From contig CP085834.1 of NCBI GenBank assembly GCA_020809705.1, forward strand, positions 2,232,001 to 2,296,000: 64,000 nucleotides of DNA, in the 5' to 3' direction. The notes beneath the pieces are model-generated. The model made no database searches. It had not been told where the DNA came from and worked only from the letters and a program-made list of their open reading frames with translations. This stretch comes from Calonectria ilicicola (taxonomy: Eukaryota > Ascomycota > Sordariomycetes > Hypocreales > Nectriaceae). This document shows, piece after piece, positions 31,426-40,987 of the stretch (position 1 is its first letter; each line of letters begins with the position of its first letter). Position numbers and translations under genes: made by a program.

Positions 31426-32755
31426 TTATTCCTGAATCGACACCGAGTCTACCAATGCGACACCCTCAAAAATTCGCCTTGCTGTTCTAGTGACCTTCAC
31501 ATACTCTATATGTACTTGACCTGTGTGATCAATTGCTGCTTTCGTGCGCACTTCAATCTGACCCGTTAGATGCTGTATTCTCAGAAAGTTTTCATGATTT
31601 GCTCGGTCTAAGGACTCATCGGTTACTGAACTTATGTGTCTTAAATGGGAATACTCAGTTTTGCCTCCTTGTTTTGTATCGAGTAAATCAGCTGCGACGG
31701 TGCAAGGCAAACAAGAAGCTGCGCCTAGACAAACAGCACCGGTTAACTGGAGGCTAGGGTGCACGGTACCCATACTGTATGCCGTCACTTGAATGTCAAC
31801 CTGATCTGATGAAGCCGATGTAATCGGGGCCCTGGATAACAGAGCGATCTTTGGCGTTCCTCTTGTTTTTGCCGCTTCAATGGTGCATTTAGCCAACCCA
31901 AATGCGACAGCACCCTCCCGGCGAACTAATTCAATAAATTCAAGCCCTTCTGGTGAGCTAGGAAGAAGACTCTGAATATAAACTGGCAGAGAGGCCTGGT
32001 CAACCAAGACGACTGGGTTTCCAGCATCGACCAATGACACTCTAACGTCAACCTTTCCGGGGAGTGACCCAATTCCGACTTTGAGAATTTCGACACATTT
32101 CCCCGATGGCAAAAGTGAACCAGTCATGCTGCCCGCGGGATCAATAAAAGCCACGTCGATGCGACTTCCAGTGCCTTGGAAGCCCCCTATATGATGTTGT
32201 CCATTGGGCTGGAAGTAACCGAAGCTGTCAACCTCGATTGTTTCAACAATCAGTGTTTTTGTGTTTGTATTATAAACGCGAACATCAATCTAGCAGGGAA
32301 AAATTAGCTCAATTGCTCGATGGCTCTTCAAGATCAAGAATATATGAGGGACGGAGACCTCAAATATTTGATACCTTTTCAGCTCCTAGAGGAACCTCAA
32401 CCATTCCCTCATCCACTGCGAATGGTCCGACTCCTGATGCAATATTTCCACAGTTGCCACTCAAATCTATTTGACCTTTCCCGACGGGCACCTGGACGAA
32501 TGTATACTCGATGTCTACTCCAGGCTGGCGGGATGCGGAAACTATGGCGACTTTGGAGGTTGTCGATGAGCCACCCCCAACGCCATTCAGCTGTCTTTTA
32601 TCTCCATCCAAAGAGCCCATGATGCTGAGTAAGATTGATGGCCATTCTGCACGGTTGAATGGCATGTCGCTTTCTTTGATAAAGACGCCTTTGGATGTAC
32701 CGGCCCGCATCAGCACGATGGGGATTGATGTTCGTGTAGGGTGGTGAGCTTTCAT
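31426..32755 (-). CDS. PrpF-family isomerase (methylaconitate / aconitate-delta-isomerase-like)
   Basis: Exons 32755-32375 and 32289-31426, with an 85-nt GT..AG intron in phase 0, give 414 aa. I start at MKAHHPTRTSIPIVLMRAGT. An upstream in-frame ATG at 32869 would add 38 unlike residues. Family landmarks: MRAGTSKGVFIKE near the N-terminus, NGVGGGSSTTSKVAIVS, and DLSGNCGNIASGVGPFA, which carries the catalytic-type Cys of the diaminopimelate-epimerase fold. In the second exon GYFQPNGQHHIGGFQGTGS and DPAGSMTGSLLPSGK continue the match. Known family reactions: isomerisation or tautomerisation of unsaturated tricarboxylates such as 2-methylaconitate, 4-oxalomesaconate or cis-aconitate. It is divergent with a Zn2Cys6 regulator and near a tricarboxylate carrier, so a tricarboxylic substrate is likely. 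The exact substrate cannot be read from sequence. Confidence 0.87.
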
Positions 32756-33234
32756 GGTGGAAGTTACGCCTAGGATATGACAGTTGTGAATTAGAGATGC
32801 GAGTTGAAAACGAATGCTTTGAAAGGAGTTGAGTGCGAGTTGGCGAAGGTGAATTTGGCAATATTTCAACGTTTCGCATGTGCAGTATTATTTACATTGG
32901 AGTCCCGGAACCCTGGCCTGATTCCCATAAAAGATCCCCTTGTCATATTGGTTATTTTCTCTCGTCCTGTGCATGCGAACCCACGGGAATTAGACATTTA
33001 TTCCAATTTTCTCTAGGAAACTAACAGGGCCATGGCCAAGGCCAGGATCCCGCGGGATCCTGTCTAGCCGCCCCACATGCGACTGCTCAACACTTGCGGG
33101 GCAGGAAACTGATCCGCGGCATCGTTAGTTCAATCCCGTCTCATTTTTCCCGTCTCTTCCGTGGGTTGTCCTCGCGCGCTTGAATTGTACCAGTTTGCTA
33201 AGGGAGCGTGATTGAAGGTTTTGCACTCTTGGAT
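32756..33234. promoter_or_regulatory. Divergent promoter shared by PrpF-like gene and Zn2Cys6 regulator
   Basis: 479 bp lie between the two ATGs. Positions 33043-33062 form a perfect 20-bp palindrome built of two CGGGATCCTG half-sites back to back. The sequence right of its centre is repeated in the other divergent promoter of this set, at 37429-37455. This is consistent with a Zn2Cys6-type operator serving both directions. Confidence 0.65.
33043..33062. promoter_or_regulatory. Perfect 20-bp palindrome, putative operator
   Basis: Two CGGGATCCTG arms with no spacer (left arm CAGGATCCCG). It lies 172 bp upstream of the regulator's ATG. CGG-beginning half-sites in inverted arrangement are typical Zn2Cys6 targets. 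Confidence 0.6.
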
Positions 33235-35801
33235 ATGGATACCATGGCAAAGTCAACCCGAGCCAAGAAGCGGCGTGCCGTACTCGCCTGTGTCTTTTGT
33301 CGCAAGCGCAAGGTTTCTTGAACCCGTCCTGGCAGTCTCAATAACTTGAGCTAACCCACAATGGTGATTAGATCAAATGCAATGCGCAGCAGCCGTGCAA
33401 TAATTGTCTCACTTACGAAAAGGAATGCACATTTTCCAAGGCGCCACCCTCTGGTGGCCTGAGGTCGAATCTGCCCGGTCCTCCTACCCCGAGACCTTCT
33501 GCTGTTTCGTCATCGCCGCGGAGCCGTGAGGGCACTGTCTCTCGTGCGGGAGTATCCGAAGAAGCTAGTCTTGCCAGGATTAGAGATGCATCAATCAGTC
33601 TCACCACGGAAGAAGAGGAAGTCGAGGTGGTGCATCAACCTCCTCCACCAGCCCCCAATGGCCAAACCGGTCATGACAAGATTCGACCAACCAACTACTA
33701 CGGTCCAACTAGTGCCCATTTTGAGGATCCCTCGTCTTTGAGCGTCAATTCACGCTCTGCTACAACGCGATGGGTTACTCCTCCAGAAATTGTAGAGAAA
33801 TTGCTTTTGGCTGAAGCGGCGCATCAACGTTAGTTCCCCCGCCCGCCAATTTGAGGCCGGTTCTGGCCATGCTGTCCCATTTTGCGTTGTGATATTCAAC
33901 TTCGATTAACAATATTATTAGGTCAAATGGAAGACATAAACTATGCCGCGGGAAAGCTTGACTTTGATGGTGTTGATCCTGATCTAGGCTACCACCTATT
34001 ATCCCTCCATTGGAATCGCCAACATCATTCCTTTTTACTTACACATAGGCCATCGTTTATGAGGGACATGGCTTGTGGAGGTAGACATTTCTCAAAATTA
34101 CTTCTAAATGCCATCTACTTTGGCGCTTCCAAGTTCAGTCCAAGACTCTGTGTCAGGAGGGACCCAGATGATGTGAGAACCGCTGGCTGGCAATTCCGAC
34201 AACGTGTCAAGGAATTATTAGCTGGTGCTCTGGACAAGAGCGAGGTCACAACTATCCAAGCATTACTTGTGATGACGAATTCATTGTTTGCCTTGGGCGA
34301 TGAGAGAAGTGCTGCGTGGCTGTATGCCGGTTTGGCATTTCGAATGATTGTAGATCTTGGTATACACGTAGATGCTCCTGTTGCATCGGCTCATGGAGCC
34401 TGGGGATTGACTGATGAAGATGTTGAAATTCGGCGGAGGGTCTTTTGGGGGGCTTTTGGTAAGTCTTCCTCCAGTAACCAATGACTTAACTAACTTTCCC
34501 CAGTCGTTGATAAAATCCAGTCATTGTATCAAGGCCGCCCTCCAAGTCTTCAAGAAATTGATGCTAGAGTATCGTTAATATTTTCTGATAAATATGAAGA
34601 ATTGGAAGCATGGAGCCCATTTGCTTTCAATCAGGATACGGCAACCACCTATCGAAGTGGACCAGCTTACAGTGTGTCAACTTTCACCGAGCTCTGTAAA
34701 TTGTGCCTCATCATGAATCATATACTCAATAAAGTCTATGCAGAAAAGAATGTCCGCAAGCCGTCGACAAACCTTGCACAGGACAGGCTAGAGCTCCAAC
34801 AAGAGCTTGACATGTGGAGCCAGGCCTTGCCCAACCACTTGACCTATCGTTCAATTATCAAGGATAATGTACCGCCACCACACTGCGTCTCACTTCAGTA
34901 AGTATTAGTGAAAATTTCAAGTGTCTATTTTAGTATTATGACTGACATATTTGGCACCCTCAGGGCCATGTACAATGTGCTTCTAATTCTACTTAACCGT
35001 CCGTTTGTCTCAGAAGGCGTGGCAGCCGAAGCCTTTCCCATTTGTGCAACAGCAGCCATCAGAATCAACAATTTATTGTCTGCATACGACCACGCATTTT
35101 CTATAAAACGTGCACCGTACTTGATCTCCTATGCCACTTATGTGGCTGCTACGATCCATGTCCGTATCGCTGCGCAACAAGAGCCAGGATCCGAAGCACA
35201 CCTGAATCTCCAGCAATGTCTGGCCGTTTTGAGTAAAAATCAGGAGACAAACTGGGCTGTAAGAAAGGCAAGAAAGGTCATTGTTGAACTTTCAGAGCGC
35301 ATGAATGTGAGGCTCGATCCAGAAAATGATGACGTAGCTGAAATCGCTCTCGACAGCACCATCAACTATGGTCAAAGGCCAAACGCAATGTCGGATGTTT
35401 CTCCTATCGACACAATTTCAACGCATGTAAATGATCAGATCTTTGATAAACTGGATCTTGAAGCGATTATACATAGCTTTATGCAAGAGCAGGGCGATAG
35501 CAGGAATTCGGCTCAATCTGGCACCGGTATTCAAAATGGCATAAATGGTTATTCAATCACGTATCATCAACCCTCTGATACAATTCACGCTTCTTCCCTC
35601 GCTAGCAATGAAAGACATCATAACCCCAGACGAATAAGTAATACAGGGGATCCGGAACAACTTTCCATGCGCGGAGAAACAGAACTTGTCGGGTGGAACA
35701 TGACAACCGTGCCTCATGAAGATGATGTTGCAGACCATACGATTACTGAAGATGCACTATACGGGTTCAATCGACATGGTCTAGATACTTGGTGGGCTTA
35801 A
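33235..35801 (+). CDS. Zn2Cys6 transcription factor with fungal-specific activation domain
   Basis: Five exons (33235-33312, 33372-33828, 33922-34458, 34504-34897, 34964-35801) sum to 767 aa with all phases matching. The binuclear cluster ACVFCRKRK / IKCNAQQPCNNCLTYEKEC is split by the first intron at the usual place, and a basic lead (KKRRA) precedes it. The middle homology region includes LLSLHWNRQHHSFLLTHRP, FLLNAIYFGASKF-type helices, ALLVMTNSLFALGDERSAA and WLYAGLAFRMIVDLGIH. After exon 4 comes AMYNVLLILLNRPFVSEG. The C-terminus is polar and likely the activation tail. It is divergent with the PrpF-like gene and convergent with the carrier gene 230 bp away. It is the likely pathway-specific regulator of the four-gene set, and may regulate itself through the palindrome in its own promoter. 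Confidence 0.9.
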
Positions 35802-36031
35802 TTTCATGACGCAAAGATCCATAGACGCGAATTATTAAAGCAAATATTAGAACTTTTTCCCGAATGAATCCAACTAGTCTTCGATTAGAAGGTATTCTCT
35901 CATTTGATCATTTACCAAATAGTCGGTACACTTCATCGGTTGAATCTTCAAATCATGTCAACGGCATTTTGTATATCAAATATGGTATTGGTTCTATGTA
36001 GATATCCTCAGCTTCTCTCAGAAATGATGGC

Positions 36032-37159
36032 TTACAAACTAGCATTCATTACAAATCCATCGTCTTTCCTTGTCATCAACATCAGTAAACTCGATACCTT
36101 CTCGTACGCAGTAAATACAATGCCACCACTAAGAACTAATCTGCCCAGTCTCATTGTACTGCCTTTCCAAAAGCCTCGGACCCCAGATTCACTAAAAATA
36201 CTTTTTAGTGCCTCTATTGTTCCAGCACCCCGAACACTTTGAGTGCGACTTTTGATGACATCGAATGGTTGGCTTGCATAAACAGTGATTGTTCCTGCCA
36301 CGGCCCCGAGACCAAATGTTGCAACGCTGCTCTGAGGCAATCCGTTTGTTTGCCACGTCTGCTTCAGAGTATTATACGATCCCATACGGATAGCAGATGT
36401 TGCGCATTGTTTCAATGTTGTTGAAACAAGACCTTTGTACATGTTCTTAATGCCTTGTTCTTTGACAAGCATCTGGGCGGCATGCAAGGTAGACCGATAT
36501 CGCTTAGCTGAACGAGCGTCATCAATTCTTGCATGTCTAGGTCAGCTGAATGTCAAGTTAAAAGAGCAGCGGGCCAAAACTCACAAGGCGGTTTTCACTC
36601 TTTCTGTTGGGGTGACAGCCACAATACTTTCAACGCAACCAGCGACCATGCCAGCAAAAATTGATCTTTCCATGGTGAGGTGTCCCTTCTCGTCCGCAAG
36701 ACTGTTCTTGATAGTATCGAAGGATAGAAAGCGTACACTCGCCTTCAATGCCGTGCCCTGAAACCAAATTAGTCATTTAGACTGCTTGATGAGTCTCCAA
36801 GTGTAACATACCGCGACAAGAGCTGAGCATCCCACGTACAACCCCTTGACCCCCTCTTTCATCAGGATCTGTTTCATCATGGCAAGAGGCGATGAGATAA
36901 TCTTCTCGCCTTGTAATTGAAGTCTTGTCTTGGCGAACTCAAACGGATACTTGGTCTCAATTAGCGGGTGTTGATCAAATCCAAAATCGAACAATCTTCC
37001 CTACTGTAATCGTTGCTTCGCAGGCACCAGCAGCTGCGCCCGATATACATGATACTAGAGGAGGGATAGTCTGAATGATCAGTTTACTGTTGATAGCAGG
37101 AATAACTTTTAAACGGCAACCTTTTTGCGACCAGTTTTCTTCGTCGCCTGATCTGGCAT
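36032..37159 (-). CDS. Mitochondrial tricarboxylate (citrate) carrier
   Basis: Exons 37159-37121, 37070-37005, 36949-36812, 36757-36585 and 36536-36032 give 306 aa, normal for the mitochondrial carrier family. All three carrier signatures are present: TYPFEFAKTR, VTPTERVKT and SQPFDVIKSR. Each is followed by a short second-helix block (EGVKGLYVGC, QGIKNMYKGL, SGVRGFWKGS). The glycine-rich odd helices (SGAAAGACEA, FAGMVAGCVES, GLGAVAGTITV) fit six transmembrane segments. Known family role: exchange of citrate/cis-aconitate for malate across the inner mitochondrial membrane; fungal relatives MttA and Mtt1 export cis-aconitate for itaconate synthesis. It is divergent with an MFS permease across a promoter that carries the same motif as the PrpF/regulator promoter. 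Confidence 0.9.
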
Positions 37160-37734
37160 TCTGACTTCGTTTGCGTGTGAATCACAGCTATATTGGAGTA
37201 AGAGACGTAAAAGTACACATTAATCTGTCAGTTGAGTTTCGCATTTGGTCGGCTGGCTTCTAAATATGGATCCGGTTTCCTCATCACGGAGGCAAAGAAG
37301 TGACTTACGACAATTCTGAGCCGGGATTATTTTCTCTGACCTAAAGCACGGGATTAAAAATGATTTGATTAAGAAGACGGAGATCCTGACGCGCAGAAGC
37401 CGTGGAGAAGATCCCGTGGATCAAGATGCCGCGGGATCTAATCTTGGCGGCCCACTATTCTCTTGTCGCTAAACCCAACAAACCAACCGGTCACGTCCGA
37501 GTCAGTCATGCCAAAACATCACAAACCTGGGGCCCCGCGTTTTCGTACGCGATAGCATGGGACGGATTCTGGATTTGATGAAAAGTCGGAATAGCAAGTG
37601 CGGGGAAGCCTGTGAAAAGAACCACAAAAACGCTGTTTATAAAGGACTGACGGTCAACGGCTTTTTCTTCGAGTAAGATCTACAGGATTCACAACACATC
37701 TCCCTCGGTGAACCTGGCCTTTCAAACTGCAAAT
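37160..37734. promoter_or_regulatory. Divergent promoter shared by tricarboxylate carrier and MFS permease
   Basis: 575 bp lie between the two ATGs. CGGGAT occurs at 37322, 37349 and 37432 on the + strand and as ATCCCG at 37411. AGATCCCG (37409-37416) and CGGGATCT (37432-37439) form an inverted repeat with a 15-nt spacer. A TTTATAAAG box lies at about 37637, near the MFS gene. Confidence 0.65.
37409..37455. promoter_or_regulatory. CGGGATC inverted repeat plus conserved flank, putative operator
   Basis: Positions 37429-37455 match 33050-33076 at 21 of 27 bases in the same orientation. The match starts CCGCGGGATC in both and ends in CCCAC. The upstream arm AGATCCCG makes it a spaced inverted repeat. 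Confidence 0.6.
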
Positions 37735-39437
37735 ATGGCCGAAATAAACATGGACGAAAAGCTCAAGGTTACCACTGAAGAGGATGTTAGTCGAACAGGA
37801 ATCGTCTCTCCAGCTGAAATCCAGGCGCAATTCCCAACCCTCGTCAACCTCAGCGACGAACAGATGAGCGCTCTCAATAAACGAGTCAGAAGCAAAATCG
37901 ACTGGCGAATGATGCCTGTCATCACCATGATGTTTTTAATGAAGTGAGCTTACCACCACACGGCCGTTATTAACTAGAACATATCTAACACATCGCCAGC
38001 TACCTTGATCGTATCAATGTTTCCAATGCGCGATTGGCTGGCTTGCAGAAAGATCTTCATATGTCAGATACTGTTTGGAATGCGGGAATCTCCACCTTTT
38101 ATGTTGGTTACCTTATTGGACAACTTCCCGGTAACTTGATTCTCGCCAAAACGAACCCCAGTTGGTTTCTGTCTATCCTCATGCTCGGATGGAGCATTGG
38201 CACGATTTGTATGCCTGCGATGTCCAAGTCAGACCGAGTTCCTTTCCAGTTGATTGAATACAAGCTAAATAATTATAGTGGTGCTGGCTTTTGCGCCGTG
38301 CGGTTCTTTATTGGTCTCATGGAGGCGCCATTTTTTCCTGCCATCACCCTAAGTGAGTTTCAAAGAGACTTTAGGCACTAGTTACGTTCAAAACTCATAC
38401 CGTTACCAGTGACCTCATCATGGTACACCAAAGAGGAGAACCCGATAAGAATGGCTATTTGGCACGCTGGTAACACCATGTCGAATATATTATCTGGCTT
38501 TCTTGCTGCAGGCATTCTCACCAATATGGACAATGTTCTCAGCCTTCATGCCTGGCAATGGTTCTTCCTCATAGAAGGCGCAGTGTCAATCCTTGTGGCC
38601 ATCATCGGATTCTTCGCACTGCCCAATTGGCCTCACAACACTCCGTGGCTCACGGAGGAAGAGAGAGAAATGGCACAATATCGGGTAATTTTGTCAAGCG
38701 GTGGCAAGAATGAGCTTCATGGGGGCACATGGGACGGGCTGAAGGACGCTGTGAAAGACCCATTTACATGGCTATTTTGCCTGATGCACTTCTCCCTTGT
38801 CACTGCGCAATCATTCAAGGATTTTCTTCCTTCCGTATGTTTCTCATTTCTCTTGCCAGCTTGGTACTTTTGCTAACCTGATGAGCAGATCATGGATACG
38901 TTCCATTTTGATGAACTGACAACATATCTCGTACAAGCACCTCCATATGCCATAGCCTACATCGGTGCCTGTAGCTTGGCCTATTCGTCTGGGAGATTTC
39001 AGGAATCTTGTTACCACATTATCGTCCCCATTCTGGCCAGTATTGCGGGTTGCGCCGTGCTTATCAGCACTCTGAATGTTGGAGCTCGATACTTTGGGTT
39101 AGTGTTGCTCGTAACTGGCACATATTCAGGCCTCAACTTGCAACTCTCCTGGGAGACGACACTTGTCCCGGCTCCGCGGAGTAAGAAGGCTGCACTGATT
39201 GCCATTGCAAATTGCATCAGCCAGGTTAGCCACTGGTTCAGCCCATACTTTTTCCCGACTTCGCAGGAGCCGTACTATCGTTTGGGTGGTGGCTTGATCC
39301 TGGTTGGCTGCGTGTTGTGTATGGTATCCTGTTGGGCTGTTAAATGGCGTGCAAAGGTCCTGAACAAGCGACTCGATGAAGCTGAAAATTGGTCAGAACA
39401 TAGTGGAAATGAGAGAGGGTGGAGATATGTGTATTAA
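37735..39437 (+). CDS. MFS permease, allantoate permease (Dal5)/anion:cation symporter family
   Basis: Exons 37735-37943, 38000-38227, 38279-38352, 38410-38834 and 38889-39437 give 494 aa. It has the family landmarks KIDWRMMPVITMMFLMNYLD and RINVSNARLAGLQKDL, then GISTFYVGYLIGQLPGNL, GFCAVRFFIGLMEAPFFPA and WYTKEENPIRMAIWHAGN. About 12 hydrophobic segments are present, with a central cytoplasmic loop (LTEEEREMAQYR). Known family role: plasma-membrane uptake or export of small organic anions such as allantoate, nicotinate or carboxylates. Its divergent pairing with a mitochondrial tricarboxylate carrier suggests the two move the same acid across the inner mitochondrial and plasma membranes. 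The direction cannot be told from sequence. Confidence 0.88.
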
Positions 39438-40987
39438 ATAGTCCCTAAGACAAGAATTTGACAGTCGCGAATTCAATTCGTGGTCAACCGCGTGATTATT
39501 ACTACAGGGCTAAATTTAGGTGATTGAGTCGAGTGCTCAAACTAGAAGCGAATTATCAAACACGACATTATCAACCTTATTCATTTGTGCAAATAAATCA
39601 ATCACCTGAGCATGACACGGATCATATTTTAATATGACATGATTTGGGCCATCCTGATGAATTGTACTGTAGATTACCATCTATTGTTTTGTCAACGTGT
39701 TTTACGCGACGCTCCGGTCTTTTTTTGTTCTTACCCTACAGAGAGATGCGGTGACGCGTTGAGCCAATTGGTGTGTGAAAAGAGGGTGTGATGCCCCACT
39801 ATCACCGCCACACCTAGCCACACCCAGCCACCAAGTGATGGATGAACTGAAAGTGATGAGGTGAGAAGGATAATCTTTTGGTCTTGCCAACATAAGTTCT
39901 GTGGTCGGAGTTTGGGTAAAATTGATATCCGCTATTGAGAGGTGGGTTTTATATTAAGTTGAGATGCAAATCTGCCGCATCATGCTGTACTGCCGACAAC
40001 GCCGTTATTTAACAACATTGAGGGATGCCAGACTAGTCCCGATGGTACCTTGCGCATGACGTTGACATCATTGCGCAAGTTTTGTGGTTTTACAATGCCC
40101 AATCGTAATGCCCAATGCTATCTTCGGGGATCTGGAAATCTGGTCTTGTTAATACTTTTCTTCTGATGTCAGCAGCGTACGCAATGCCAGCGTGTTGTGC
40201 ATCTGATCCACATCCATACTTTTCATGTGACAGCCACGGAGTGCATTATCCAGACCACCTCACACCAGCGCTGCAAATTGCCTATAAAGTCAAGTATGTA
40301 GCATATTCCATTTGCTTTCAGGCCCACTCATACCAGTGGAGTATCAGAATTCCTGATTAATCATCTAGGATCCTGGATGTACGGCACTTCTACCACGACG
40401 AATAAAAGCGAGATCAGAGCGACTTGTGGGGTCATTAGTTTGCCAAAAATAAAACAGCTATCCATCCATCTTGTAGCAAACTGTTGTGGCTTTTCCACGC
40501 GTCACGTGTATGGACGCTTTTGTCTTGGTTTGTCTCAATGCCGCACGGGCGCCCCGGTCGTAGGGAGGCCGGTGTAAGACTGGCAAAAGAAACGAGTAGT
40601 TACTTCTGCGCCATTTAATCTCTCCGTGTTTATTATTATTCCTATCATTGACTCCTCTCTGTTGGGTGGGTTATCTCCGTGAGTTGTCTGCTTGAATCCG
40701 GGGACGCTTGTGGGTCCTTGTCTCATGTGTGCATGATACAGAATTAGGGCGAGTACACGAATATCTCGAGAAGAAGGGTGGTACCATTGGTACTTTTGCT
40801 GTTGTGATAACTGCTATTTCATCCGCTCTAGCAAGGATACCCCGCAAAACATTTCCAGCCCAGAAGAGATAAAAAGCAGCAGAGTCGCATGTGCTCATTT
40901 CACATCCAACAAAATTCACACTAAACGCTAAACATCGGATTACGTCACCAGTTCGAATCCTCCCCCGTTCAACATCATATTATTGCC
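39438..40987. other. Intergenic, no gene seen
   Basis: 1.5 kb after the MFS gene and before the FAD monooxygenase. Several short frames are present without family resemblance. I did not find the CGGGATC operator motif here, so the monooxygenase may lie outside the proposed regulon. Confidence 0.45.

Noticed and set aside
40951..40970. AGTTCGAATCCT resembling a tRNA T-loop
   Set aside because: The flanking 5-mers do not pair, and no cloverleaf can be drawn upstream.
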